Positions 23,729 to 34,385 of a stretch of 64,000 bases of DNA are shown here, one piece after another. Each line of letters starts with the position of its first letter. Position 1 is the stretch's first letter. Made by a program: the position numbers and the translations under genes. Source of the stretch: Cryptomeria japonica (taxonomy: Eukaryota; Streptophyta; Pinopsida; Cupressales; Cupressaceae); assembly GCF_030272615.1 (NCBI RefSeq), contig NC_081412.1, positions 339,814,870 through 339,878,869 of the forward strand. The letters are read 5' to 3'. The notes under the pieces are model-generated. The model was not told the origin of the DNA. It searched no databases and saw only the letters and a program-made list of their open reading frames with translations.

Positions 23729-24159
23729 GATGTTATAGATAGTTTTGGGATGCTTACATGTCTAGTTGGCATGTATATTTTGTTTATGGACATACATTCA
23801 CATATTTAGACATACATTTTGTTTCAGTTGGCGTTTATGTCATATTTGTGTATGGACATACATTTGTAATCATTTAACATTTTTATATATACAAAAGTTG
23901 ATATTCGATCATATAAATTGTTGCTCATCTGTGCGTGGTGTTATCATGGAAATCTTTAATCTTCCAATAATTAACAATGGTTATTTAATGAACAATACAA
24001 TTCATTTCATTTCATCGTAAGTGTTGTTTGTATAATGAACAATATAATTCATTTAATGAACAATAGAATACAATTCATTTAATGAACAATATTGTTCATT
24101 ACAATTCATTTAATGAACAATACAATAAAATTCATTTAATGAACAATACTTGATACAAT
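23729..24159 (+). repeat. 3' flank with short tandem repeats
   Basis: After the stop, ACATACATTTTGTTT / GGACATACATT words recur between 23760 and 23870, probably in the 3' untranslated region. From 24015 to 24160 AATTCATTTAATGAACAAT is repeated about five times; each unit contains the palindrome ATTCATTTAATGAA-like core. Confidence 0.7.
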
Positions 24160-26265
24160 TCATTATTACCCTATGTATGGTCCTATTTTCCCCCCCACCT
24201 CGGTTGAACGCTCGAGGTTTTGTTAGGGCAGCAATTTTTCGGTTGGCGAAAAAAATCGTCAGTCTCATTCAATCGAATGTTGTCATGTGGCCAATTTCTC
24301 GTTCAACTCGTCGCGATGACGAACAGTCAGCTCCGATATGTCAAGTTAGGCATTATTACCCTATGCATGGTCCTATTCCCCCCCCCCCCCCCCCACTCGG
24401 TCAAACGCTCGGGGTCATACCCTACCAGCGTTGTCCCTTGAGCGCCCTAAGTGCTAAAAATTGTCAAACTTTGACGGGCCCTAACTCGGAATCCGTGGCA
24501 CCTGCGAATGATCCATTTGAACCTACGAGGCCATGAGAGGGGTCCCTACAAAAGCCTATCTCAATTTTTCAAGTTTCCCTATGGTTTTATTAGGGCAGCA
24601 ATTTTTTGGTTGGCAAAAATATCGCCAGTCTCATTCAATCGAATGTTGTCGCGTGGCCAATTTCTCATTCAGCTCGTCGCGATGACGAACCGCCAGCTCC
24701 AACATGTCCAGTTAGGCATTATTACCCTATGCATGCTCCTATTTTGTTCCCCCACTTGGTCGAACGCTCGGGTCATACCCTACTGACATCGTCCCTTGAG
24801 CACCCTAAGTGCTAAAAATTGTCAAACTTTGACGGGCTCTAACTGAAAATCCGTGTCACCCGTGAATGATCCATTTGAACCTATGGGGCCACGAGAGGGG
24901 TCCCTACAAAAGCCTATCTCGGTTTTTCAAGTTTCCCTACGGTTTTATTAGGGCAGCAATTTTTCGGTTGGCAAAAAAATTGTCAGTCTCATTCAATCGA
25001 ATGTTGTGGCCAATTTCTCGTTCAACTCGTCGTGATGACGAACCGTCAGCTCCGACATGTCTATTTAGGCATTATTAGCCTATGCATACTCCTATTTCCC
25101 CCCCCCCCCCCCCAACTCGGTCAAACGCTCGGGGTCATACCCTACCGACGTTGTCCCTTAAGCACCCTACGTGCTAAAAATTGTTAAACTTTGACTGGCC
25201 CTAACTCTGAATCTGTGGCACCTGCGAATGATCTGTTTGAACCTACGGGGCCATGAGAGGGGTCCCTACAAAAGCCTATCTCTATTTTTTAATTTTCCCC
25301 TACGGTTTTATTAGGGCAGCAATTTTTCGGTGGGTGAAAAAATCGTCAGTCTCATTCATTCGAATATTGTCTCGTGGTCGTTTTCTCATTCTGCTCGTTC
25401 CGATAATGAATCGTCACCTCTGACATGTCCAATTAGGCATTATTACCCTATGCATTCTCCTATTCCCCCCCCCCCCCCCCCCGCCCAACTTGGTCGAACG
25501 CTCGGGGTCATACCCTACCAACGTCATCCCTTGAGCGCCCTAAGTGCTAAAAATTGTCAAACTTTGATGGGCCCTAAATTGGAATTCATGGTACCTGCGA
25601 ATGATCTATTTAGACCTATGGGGCCACAAGAGGGGTCCCTACAAAAGCCTATCTCTATTTTTCAACTTTCCCTACGGTTTTATTAGGACAACAATTTTTC
25701 GGTTGGCAAAAAAATCGTCAGTCTCATTCAATCGAATGTTGTCGCGTGGCCAATTTCTCATTCTGCTCATTGAGATGATGAATCATCAGCTCCGAAATGT
25801 CCAGTTAGGTATTATTACCCTATGCATGCTCCTATTTTGTCCCTCCACTCAGTCGAACGCTCGGGGTCACACTCTACCAACGTCGTCCCTTGAGCGCCCT
25901 AAGTGCTAAAAATTGTCAAACTTTAACGGGCTCTAACTCGAAATCTGTGGCACTTGCGAACAATCAGTTTGAACCTACAGGGCCATGAGAGGGGTCCCTA
26001 CAAAATCCTATCTCGGTTTTTCAATTTTCCCTACGGTTTTATTAGGGCAGCAATTTTTTAGTGGGCGAAAAAATCGTCAGTCTCATTCATTTGAATGTTG
26101 TCCCGTGGCCGTTTTCTCGTTCTGCTTGTCGCGATGACAAATCGTCACCTCTGACATGTCCAGTTAGGCATTATTACTCTATGCATGCTCCTATTTCCCA
26201 CCCCCTCAGTTGAACGCTCGGGGTCATACCCTACCGACGTCGTCCCTTGAGCGCCCTAAGTGCTA
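24160..26265. repeat. About 360-bp tandem array, nearly six units
   Basis: The marker AGGGCAGCAATTTTTCGG (with variants) recurs at 24225, 24592, 24950, 25313, 25685 and 26044, spacings of 367, 358, 363, 372 and 359 bp. Each unit also has a variable poly-C run (up to about 16 C), the word GTGCTAAAAATTGTCAAAC, and GAGAGGGGTCCCTACAAAAG. The last unit stops abruptly at GTGCTAAAAAT (26265). Open frames across it exist in several phases because the repeat lacks stops; none is credible as a gene. Confidence 0.93.
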
Positions 26266-26563
26266 AAAATATAGATAAACAAGCATTACACTGTAGACAC
26301 ATAATGATCATCAATATTTCCATGTATTGTATACACATAATTACCATTACACTTGCATGTGACATCCATGAAGGGATATGCAAACATGATTTTTTTTCAT
26401 TATCAATACAACTACACCAATGTACTCATGTATAGATACATTGTATATCATCAATATAACTAAACCAATTTGCTCATGGACATTGTATATCATCATAACA
26501 ATGTTACATCAATTCATATCCATATACAAATACAACATCCCACTTCATCTACATCAGACATCC

Positions 26564-26997
26564 TCATGTCCTAAGAGAAAAGCTTACGTGCAGCAATGCC
26601 TGCATATAAATGAAGACCAAAATAAGTAACCTTTTTATGCGGAATGAATGTGCTACAAGAAACAAATTATAACACTTAATACAAATTAGTTTGGCAAATT
26701 ATAAATAGATCATTTGAAACATTTTTAAGACGTACAAGATTGTATAATTACGAAACTTACCAGTTTCTCTGCAAAGTATACAAGCATAACTTTGAAGAAA
26801 GACACATGTTGATTAAAGCCCTCCTCACTGTATTTCTCTGCATGGTTGAAGATGATGGTAGATATGGTCATTTATAAATAGCAATACATTCATTTGACTT
26901 AATGTTTATGCACAAAATTTTATCTCATTAATGCACAAAGGAATATGTACCATCACCAAGAGAGGGTCTTGTCAACGGCGGATGATCTAGCATGAAT
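26564..26997 (-). CDS. Three small terminal exons on the reverse strand
   Basis: Exons at 26997-26957, 26837-26761 and 26599-26564 have AG acceptors and GT donors (the middle donor is a consensus GTAAGT at 26760). Their phases agree, giving LDHPPLTRPSL then EKYSEEGFNQHVSFFKVMLV and a short tail ending in TGA. They lie downstream of the stop of the transposase-like gene and may be its alternative or ancestral C-terminal exons, or another gene. The family is not recognised. Confidence 0.4.
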
Positions 26998-27009
26998 CTG
27001 TATTTTTAA

Positions 27010-27523
27010 GAATTGTTAGTCTACACATAAAATGCATGGATGAACATAAAGGCTTTATGATAATCACTTCAACTGAAATGCATGATAATAAATGAAAAGG
27101 TGGGATTATATACCATAAAAATACGTCCCTTCAAATTTTATCAACAGAACCCACTATGTTCACGCCAAAATCATAATGTGTTACTGTTGTGTATCATCAA
27201 AAAAGACCTGCATGAGCATAAAGGTTTTGCGATAATTATATCATCAAAAATTATCAAATAGTGTTCTCTATTAACAAAAATTGTAAAGCTCATCAAATGC
27301 ATGATAATAAGTTGTGTTGCAAAAATATGTCCCTTCCGATTATATCGAGTGTACCCGCTATGTGCATGTAAAAACCGTGTTGCCAAAAAAAAATGTTCAT
27401 CAATAGACCTGCATTTTCAACACATCCTTAATATAAACGTATCAAACTTGAACATTAAGGTTTAATGATCATTATTTGAAATGAAATGCATGATAAAAAA
27501 AATAAGGCACCATTAAAGACCTA
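27010..27523 (-). repeat. Diverged tandem repeats after the transposase-like gene
   Basis: Two diverged units of roughly 170-200 bp, and the end of the transposase-like gene at 27524, share ATGCATGATAATAA and, on the reverse strand, a similar short peptide pattern (for example AGTLDIIGRDIFLQ). This looks like local multiplication of the last coding segment. Confidence 0.45.
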
Positions 27524-30423
27524 CTACTCAAGTGTGCCTGAAGGGTCATCTCTTTGCTTAAGAGTATCTAGTATTGCTTCATGATCAACAGTAGTCACTA
27601 TCAATAGCTCTTTGATCTTTGGTTTTGCTTGATGCTTCAACAACTTGACATTTGTAGCTATAATAAGGTGTGAATACATTATAATGGTTTTGTGTCTCTC
27701 ATAGTCTTCAAATGTAGGTATGCCATTCTTTCTAATCATGTATGTTCACAACCAAGTTCCCACAACAACAACTAAACCTGTAGGATATGTGAACTCGTCA
27801 TCATCTGTCACTGGTTGTGTTAGCTTTTTTTTTCCCTGTACACATCATGCCAACCAATATTTTGATCTCTTCATTCCCTTGCGGTGCAACAACTGCAAAA
27901 ACATGTCCTGGCTGTACAAGATCTGATAGACGGTCATACTCAAGTGAACTTTCCATGTCACTGTTTGACAAGGATATTGTTTGAGATAAAGGAGTTAGAT
28001 AGTGGGGAACCCACGTATCAACCCACTCACTTGACTCGCACTGATCCCAATCACACCGAACACAACTCTGACAAAAACAAGCCAATGCTCGTGTCCAAAT
28101 GGTCCATGTACTTGCATCTGAGATGAGAAATGAATGCATCTTTGAAGAATCTTTAATTGTTTGACAATCCAATCTATCTCCCACTGTTCCCTCCTCAACC
28201 AACCAAAAGAATCTGGTCACTGCTGAATCAAGAGTACCTCCATGTGACAATGCTGAACTAAACCAATCAACAATAGAATGTGCATCAGAGAAATTTGCAC
28301 CTAAAATCCTCAATTGCTCCTTAACTAGAGCTCTCTTCAAACATGCATTTGCTTCATCATGCTCTCCCTTCCCATACCTCGCCTAAAAAAACCACCAAAT
28401 ATGAGGTATACGCCTCTCTACATGCATTCTACTCAACCAATAAAACATACGGGTATTCTTGAATTGACTCGTACAGTTATCTGACCATATTATATGTCGG
28501 TCAATTGCAATATCTTTCTCATGCAAGAACTCAAAAAATTTCTCGAAAGAATGTTGCACATACTTGGAGGAGTGTGATCTATCATCATTCATATAAAAAT
28601 GATACTCCCTGATTATCTTCCTGTCCTCTTTTGTACTATCAGGAGCATGTCTATATGTAATGTGAACAAAAATAGCAATCTGGACTGAATTGTAGTACTG
28701 AGACTGTACCTCATTATGTGGTTGCAATGTATAGTTCTCTACAAAATCAACCACCGATACAATAGTGCCAATCGGGAAAGAGTTCTTACACATCCTAAAC
28801 TGTTGATCCAACCACTGAGATCTATGGGTGTTCCTTGCATACTTGTAGAAAAGATTTTCCTTAAAATCCAAAATAAAATCAGAAATACTCACTTCTCTTG
28901 AGACTAATTCGCATCTAGAACCTTCACCTCCACTCTTCAAAGTATATTTCACTATCTTGTATCTTTTTTTCTCAACATTATTCTTTCCAAACTCGTGTTC
29001 GCTGCCCTCATGAAAACATGAAACAAACTTTGACAACCCACCACATTCTGAGCACTTCTCATTCAAACAATCATTTCTATAGAAATAGCAACCATCATCT
29101 TTAGGGCATAAAAATAGATCTTGCAAGTCTCTTGATGATCTCGGAAATAACATTACACCACACTCCTGCAACATCCCATTAGTATGCATCGTAGAACGAA
29201 TATGACATAAAAGTTCATGGTACATTGAAAACTCCACATGGTACTTGCAACAACAAGTATTGTGAATCTTAAGAGGAACACAATAAAATGGTTTCAAAGA
29301 TTCAAAGGCCCTTTGTGAAATTTGCAAAGTTGGATGTACTTCACAAAAAAAATTGTACAACATTGTTTGGCTTGATTCCAAGAAATGTTTGGGATGCGGT
29401 GTGCAGTCTCGGTTGTCGATTCTTAATTTCAAAACATCCTTTACATTGGGTGACACTCTAGAATTAGAGTGCCAAAATTGTTGAATCTCCTCCTTCACAT
29501 TGTCAGTCAACTTTCTATCAACACGTGGAAGCCTGCCACCAAAAGTCCATGTATCTTGTTGAAGTGGATCGTCAAGTCTTTGTCTTCGTGCAAGTGCTCT
29601 ATCCAAAGTTTTACGGTTTATGTTAAAATCAACACAAGTTTGTCTCATTTGACGAGCCTTCCTCAATTGATGGCTTACTAAGGAGGTTGTAATTACTCTT
29701 CAAGCGACTCTCTTATCTCTTTCTTTGGTATTCTTTCCAATAGAATTGAGAGCGTCAAATAGATTTTTTGCAATAATAAAATTTCTCTCCATCTTCTTGT
29801 TCATACGAATCTTCAATTTGTTTACCAATGGTCTCATCTTTATCATCTTTATCAATTGAACAAAGAGTTGGCATTGCTCGGTCAATGTCTTATTGCTAAA
29901 ATTTTGGTCGAAATATTGTGTAGCCCACAACCAAACGGTTCTTGTTGACCTCTTGCCTTCAAGATTTGCAATAATATTCTCATCGATGTCAAATAACCAT
30001 TTTGGGGTTCTTGAAGGTCTTGGATTTGGAATTTGTCTTTCATCCATGAGAGGGTCTTCATTTCTAAAGTAATTAGGTGTTACATATGGTTCACTTGGTT
30101 GAGCAATTCCACCTTCAATGTCAAATTTTTCCACATTTTCACCTCCTATGTCAAAATTTTCCACATGTTGAGCATTTTCATTATCACTTTCAACATTTTC
30201 AACATTTTAAAAAATTTCACTTTCAAAATCTACATTTTCATTTTCAATAACATGACACATTTTCAAATTCAATTTCCTCTTCACTTGAAGTAACATTAGC
30301 AATATTTAACATACCTTGTCTTCTCCTCCTATGACATTCTCTATCTCTTTCTTTATACACTTCAATTTGGTCATTTGAAAGTTTTCTTTTGCGTTTAGAC
30401 TTCCGACGACTACTACTCACCAT
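27524..30423 (-). pseudogene. Transposase-like protein with DF-EN, SDNC and GKGEHD motifs
   Basis: From the ATG at 30423 the protein starts with a basic segment (KSKRKRKL), then is nearly continuous to 27524. Lesions: a frameshift near 30255, stops at 29700 and 28381, a frameshift at an A/T homopolymer near 27830, and a stop near 27750. The middle has many Cys/His residues (for example CCCKYHVEF and CLNEKCSECGG, about 29000-29260), then VVDFVENYTLQPHNEVQSQ (Asp codon 28746-28748), then IIWSDNCTSQFKN (Asp codon 28479-28481), then RYGKGEHDEANACLKRAL after the 28381 stop. This pattern resembles a group of uncharacterised, transposon-borne proteins known mainly from animals, with DFAENY and SDGC-QYK motifs; I infer a DDE/RNase H-like fold. 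It shows none of the hAT, MULE, CACTA or PIF signatures I know. Confidence 0.65.
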
Positions 30424-30738
30424 TTACCTCCACACAAATGCTCCTAAATGATTGAAAATGTAAGATTTGACTTTAAGAATCTCCCAAAAGCACAAATTTG
30501 TCTCAACCTGTCTGAAAACCCGTGATCATTGACCAAAAACAGAATATGCAAATTATGGGCCATTGGAATCCACAAAATGACCCACAAGGCTCTTTTTTAT
30601 TTACAAAAATTGGATATCCAATTTTAATGTATAAATTTGTGGTCCCAATTTTTTTTTCCCGTTGCCGCCTTTTTTTTACTGTTGCCACATTAATGGCAAT
30701 GGAAGAAATTAGATATCTGATTTTATTAGTCATATTTT
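30424..30738. other. Upstream flank of the transposase-like gene
   Basis: It contains two GATATC-centred palindromic words (AATTGGATATCCAATT at about 30606 and TTAGATATCTGA at about 30708) and an ACCCACAAGGCTC word. Related words (ACCCACGGGCTG, TTCGATATCCGATT) lie at 20662-20705 on the far side of the forward gene. These could be remnants of element ends. Confidence 0.4.
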
Positions 30739-30762
30739 AGAGAGAGAGAGAGAGGAGGAGGG

Positions 30763-30820
<58 letters not shown>
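30739..30820. repeat. GA microsatellite
   Basis: An 82-bp run of AG dinucleotides with a few GGAG interruptions. Confidence 0.97.
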
Positions 30821-30823
<3 letters not shown>

Positions 30824-30824
<1 letters not shown>

Positions 30825-31824
30825 GGGGTCCTATGGTGTCCATAACGGTCATATGGTGTCCTACGACCCCTTAGGACACCATATGACCCCTTAAGACACC
30901 ATATTTGGTCGTTATGGGTCATATTGTGTTCCCCTTAGGACACCATATGACCCCTTAAGACACCATATTTGGTCGTTATGGGTCATATTATGTTCTATGA
31001 CCCCTTTAAGACATCATATGACCCCTTAGGACACAATATGACCCCTTATAACACCATATTGGGTCGCTTTGGGTCCTATGGTGTCCTAAGGGGTCATATT
31101 GTGTCCTACGACCCCTTAGGACACCATATGACCCATAACGACACAATTTGGTGTCTTAAGGGGTTATATGGTGTCCTAGGACACCATATGATCCCTATGG
31201 ATACCATATGACCTCTAACAACACCATATGGTGTCATAAGGGGTTGTATGTTCTCCTTAGGGGTCATATGGTGTTCCATGAACCCTTATCAACCCTTAGG
31301 ACACCATACGACCTGTTATGACACCATATTGGGTCATTATGGGTCCTATGGTGTCCTAAGGGGTCATATTATGTCCTAGGACCCCTTAGGACACCATATG
31401 ACCCCTAACGACACCATATGGTGTCATAAGGGGTCCTATGGTGTCCATAGTGGTCATATGGTGTCCTACGACCCCTTAGGACACCATATGACCCCTTAAG
31501 ACACCATATTGGGATGTTATGGGTCATATTGTGTCCTAATTGATCATATTGTGTCATATGACCCCTTTAAGACATCATATCACCCCTTAGGATACAATAT
31601 GACTCCTTATGTTGGGTTGCTTTGGGTCATATGGTGTCCTAAGGGGTCATATTGTGTCCTACGACCCCTTAGGACACCATATGACCCATAATGACACAGT
31701 TTGGTGTCTTGAGGGGTCATATGGTGTCCTAGGACACCATATGACCCCTAACGATACCATATGGTGTCATAAGGGGTCGTATGTTGTCCTTAGGGGTCAC
31801 ATGGTGTCCCATGAACCCTTATGA
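30824..31824. repeat. Array of palindromic GGGGTCATATGGTGTCC-type words
   Basis: About 1 kb made of degenerate units of 18-22 bp, such as GGGGTCATATGGTGTCCTAA and its complement TTAGGACACCATATGACCCC, in both orientations. CATATG and CCTAGG centres make many local palindromes. A higher-order copy of about 560 bp is visible: GACCCCTTTAAGACATCATA occurs at 30999 and 31560, with similar sequence following each. It starts immediately after the GA microsatellite. Confidence 0.93.
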
Positions 31825-31895
31825 CAGTTCCTTACTACATCCTCTTCATAATAATCCCTTCTCAAATGGTTATTCTTAAATCGATCAATGTATCC

Positions 31896-33284
31896 CTAAA
31901 GATCAAATGGTCTCAATTTTCCACATCTCAAGTTATACATGGTCTTTATGTGATCTTGAACTTCTGCTAATGTGTCACAGCTAATGGAAAAATCATGAAA
32001 CCTAGAACATCGCGGCATATGGGTACCATTCTTATCTTTTCTCATAAGATCTTTCTCCATCCATATCAATTGCCACATAAATTCCAAAAGTCCCAATCTA
32101 GGAGAAACAATTATTGGTTGAATATGTGGTGCTTGTGAGCACCCATTTACCCTAATGATAGTGTAATTAGAAAAGAGGAACCAATCACCAAAGTTACGGT
32201 CATGGCCTTCATCAAGTCCCTTATCCTTTGACCTATTGTCCTTAGGTCTCAATAAATGTTTAATCTTTAAGTCTACACAATCACATTATCTTCATCACAA
32301 AAAACTCATGAAATACCACAAAATTTGAATTAGCACACTTCATGTCCCACACATAAGTCCAACATTACAATACTTTTCACCTACCTAGCTTATTAACATA
32401 CTCTTGTCTCATCTCATGTTTTATTTTGAAACAAAATCAGGCGACACAATAGATAATGGTATTTGAAATTGACTAACTCGTCATTCTCCCTTACCCTCAT
32501 TAGCCTATCATATATTTCACCACAAGTATATGAAGCAAAGTCATATTCAACATTAACTTCTCAATTTCTAAATTCTCATAGCAATCATCATCAAGTTGAT
32601 AGGCATCTTAGTATCAACATCTTTGCCCAAAATTTGGCATAGGGCATAGTAAGTTTTGATAGAATAGCCCTCAAAGGTTGTGAGCTCAAAGGGTTCTCGC
32701 TCAAAAAATAAAATCTCATTCTTCTTGCCCTTATATAATTTCTTCTTATATTTTGGCATCTCATTATATCTTATGTTCACTTATGCATCTTATATTCTTC
32801 TTCAAGCTTTTTAAGGTCAACTTTTGGTAAGGCCTACCTATTAAGGTCAAAACAGTTGATGATTGCAACTGTATTTATATCTACCATGATATATATAACC
32901 ATCAACTCAACTCTTCTGATTATTTAGTCATAGGGTTAAATTGCTTGGCCAAAACCCTAATTAGGTCTACATCCACAAAAACATCTAGGAAAATCAATCT
33001 ACCTATGTCAAAAAAAACCAAAGGGTTTGATATATAGATAGGTTATCCCTATTCCCAAAGAAGAATGAAGATAAGTCCTAGCCAAAGATAGGAATCAAGG
33101 CATCCCTACAATTTTCACAGCGATCTTTGATAATTGCTATAGCTTTGTGCTCCATTATAGAATTCAGTAAAATATCACAAATATTCTAGTGTAGACTCTT
33201 ATGTATCTTCTTTGCACCAGAAATTTCCTCCACTTTACCAGAGGTTTCACCCTTTTTAGCAGAGGTCTCTCCTTTTTTAGGCAT
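31896..33284 (-). pseudogene. Decayed gene related to the 56.7-kb reading frame
   Basis: On the reverse strand a likely start at 33284 gives MPKKGETSAKKGETSGK, followed by many stops. Clearer coding segments lie at 32780-32568 (EILFFEREPFELTTFEGYSI) and 32252-31896. The last holds WFLFSNYTIIRVNGCSQAPH and a following Pro-Arg-Leu-Gly-Leu-Leu-Glu block. The spacing of aromatic and Gly-Cys residues resembles FLQFPTFTYMSVGCYNRQPY in the protein at 56657-60125, so both may be members of one plant repeat-associated family. Function unknown. Confidence 0.5.
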
Positions 33285-34385
33285 TTTGATTGGTTTACAA
33301 TATTTTGAAATTAGCTAGGGTTTTTCCTGTCACTCACTAAGAAATTCCTACCACAATTGTAAGAGAGAATTCAACAATTTTCACCTACAATACCAACTGG
33401 AAGAGCGAAAATGACTTACAAGTTAAATTGCTATTTGTAAACCCTATTCGAATGCTAGAAATCACCTCTTCAATTGCAAAGCTCCACGCTTTAATTCACT
33501 GAATGCAAAGAGACTGAGAAAATCCATCAATACTAACTATAATGGCTTCAGACAACAAGTAGGCCTTAGTCATGTCGCATTTATCAAATCATGCAAATGA
33601 TCTTTCAAGTTGGTAGTCGTAATTGTTTTTTTTGAATATGGGTTTTCCATATATTATTAGTAGATGGTTGTGACACTTTTTTTTTTTACTTGAAGTCATC
33701 TTTGGTGGATTTTCCATTTCTCCTGCAAGCCCGTGAATTATCTGGTTGATCTCCTAGTGAGGCACCATCTCGCATTCTCGTGGTTTTCTCTTTGTCCAGC
33801 TGACCTTTCTTTCTTCTCATCATCCCTCCCTCCCGCATCTTATCTATCACCAGCCTGCTTACTTAACCGCATGTTATCTTCAGGCTTAATCTCTTCAGCA
33901 TTATTAACCATTACCCCGCTCTCTCGTGGGGGTAATAGTAGAGTTGTTTATGGCTAGCTTCTCGCCTTCAAATCTTTCAACATTGTAGGCATATGAGGGA
34001 CTACCCCGCCATCCCATTGGGTTCAACTCCCAAACTTGTTAACTGCTACGAGATTGTGGAGAGGGCCCAACTTAACTGATTTAATTTATCACGTCAAGAC
34101 TTAGCTCTCTAGGAAATAAGAGGGTCGGGGGGTCGTGAGATAAAAAATCAACAAAATATCTAACTCGACACATTAGACTTCAAGGAACTTTTGTGATCGG
34201 CTAGAATGTGAGGGCTTAACAGGAAGGTTTGGTAATTCGATGACAAGGGACACATAAACAAGTCACCAAAAGATTACTAGCGCTTGCACCTAGGTGAGGT
34301 GCAATGGATAACACCGATAGTAATTTATATAATTATAAATATAAAAAATATCTAACAATTATTTTATTCTAATTCTGTTTCAGGA
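33285..34385. other. Spacer, no gene supported
   Basis: Only a short low-complexity frame (33733-33957) is present. No repeat or known motif was recognised. Confidence 0.4.

Noticed and set aside
24150-25909. Several 70-128 codon forward frames
   Set aside because: They repeat with the 360-bp tandem unit in different phases and have no conserved protein signal independent of the repeat.
24160-26265. CRISPR-like regular repeats
   Set aside because: Units are 360 bp without short repeats and unique spacers; the genome is a plant.
30969-31824. Frames of 60-80 codons
   Set aside because: They translate the palindromic array; similar peptides in several frames show they are repeat by-products.
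33733-33957. 74-codon forward frame
   Set aside because: Ser/Leu-rich without known motif, no supporting context.
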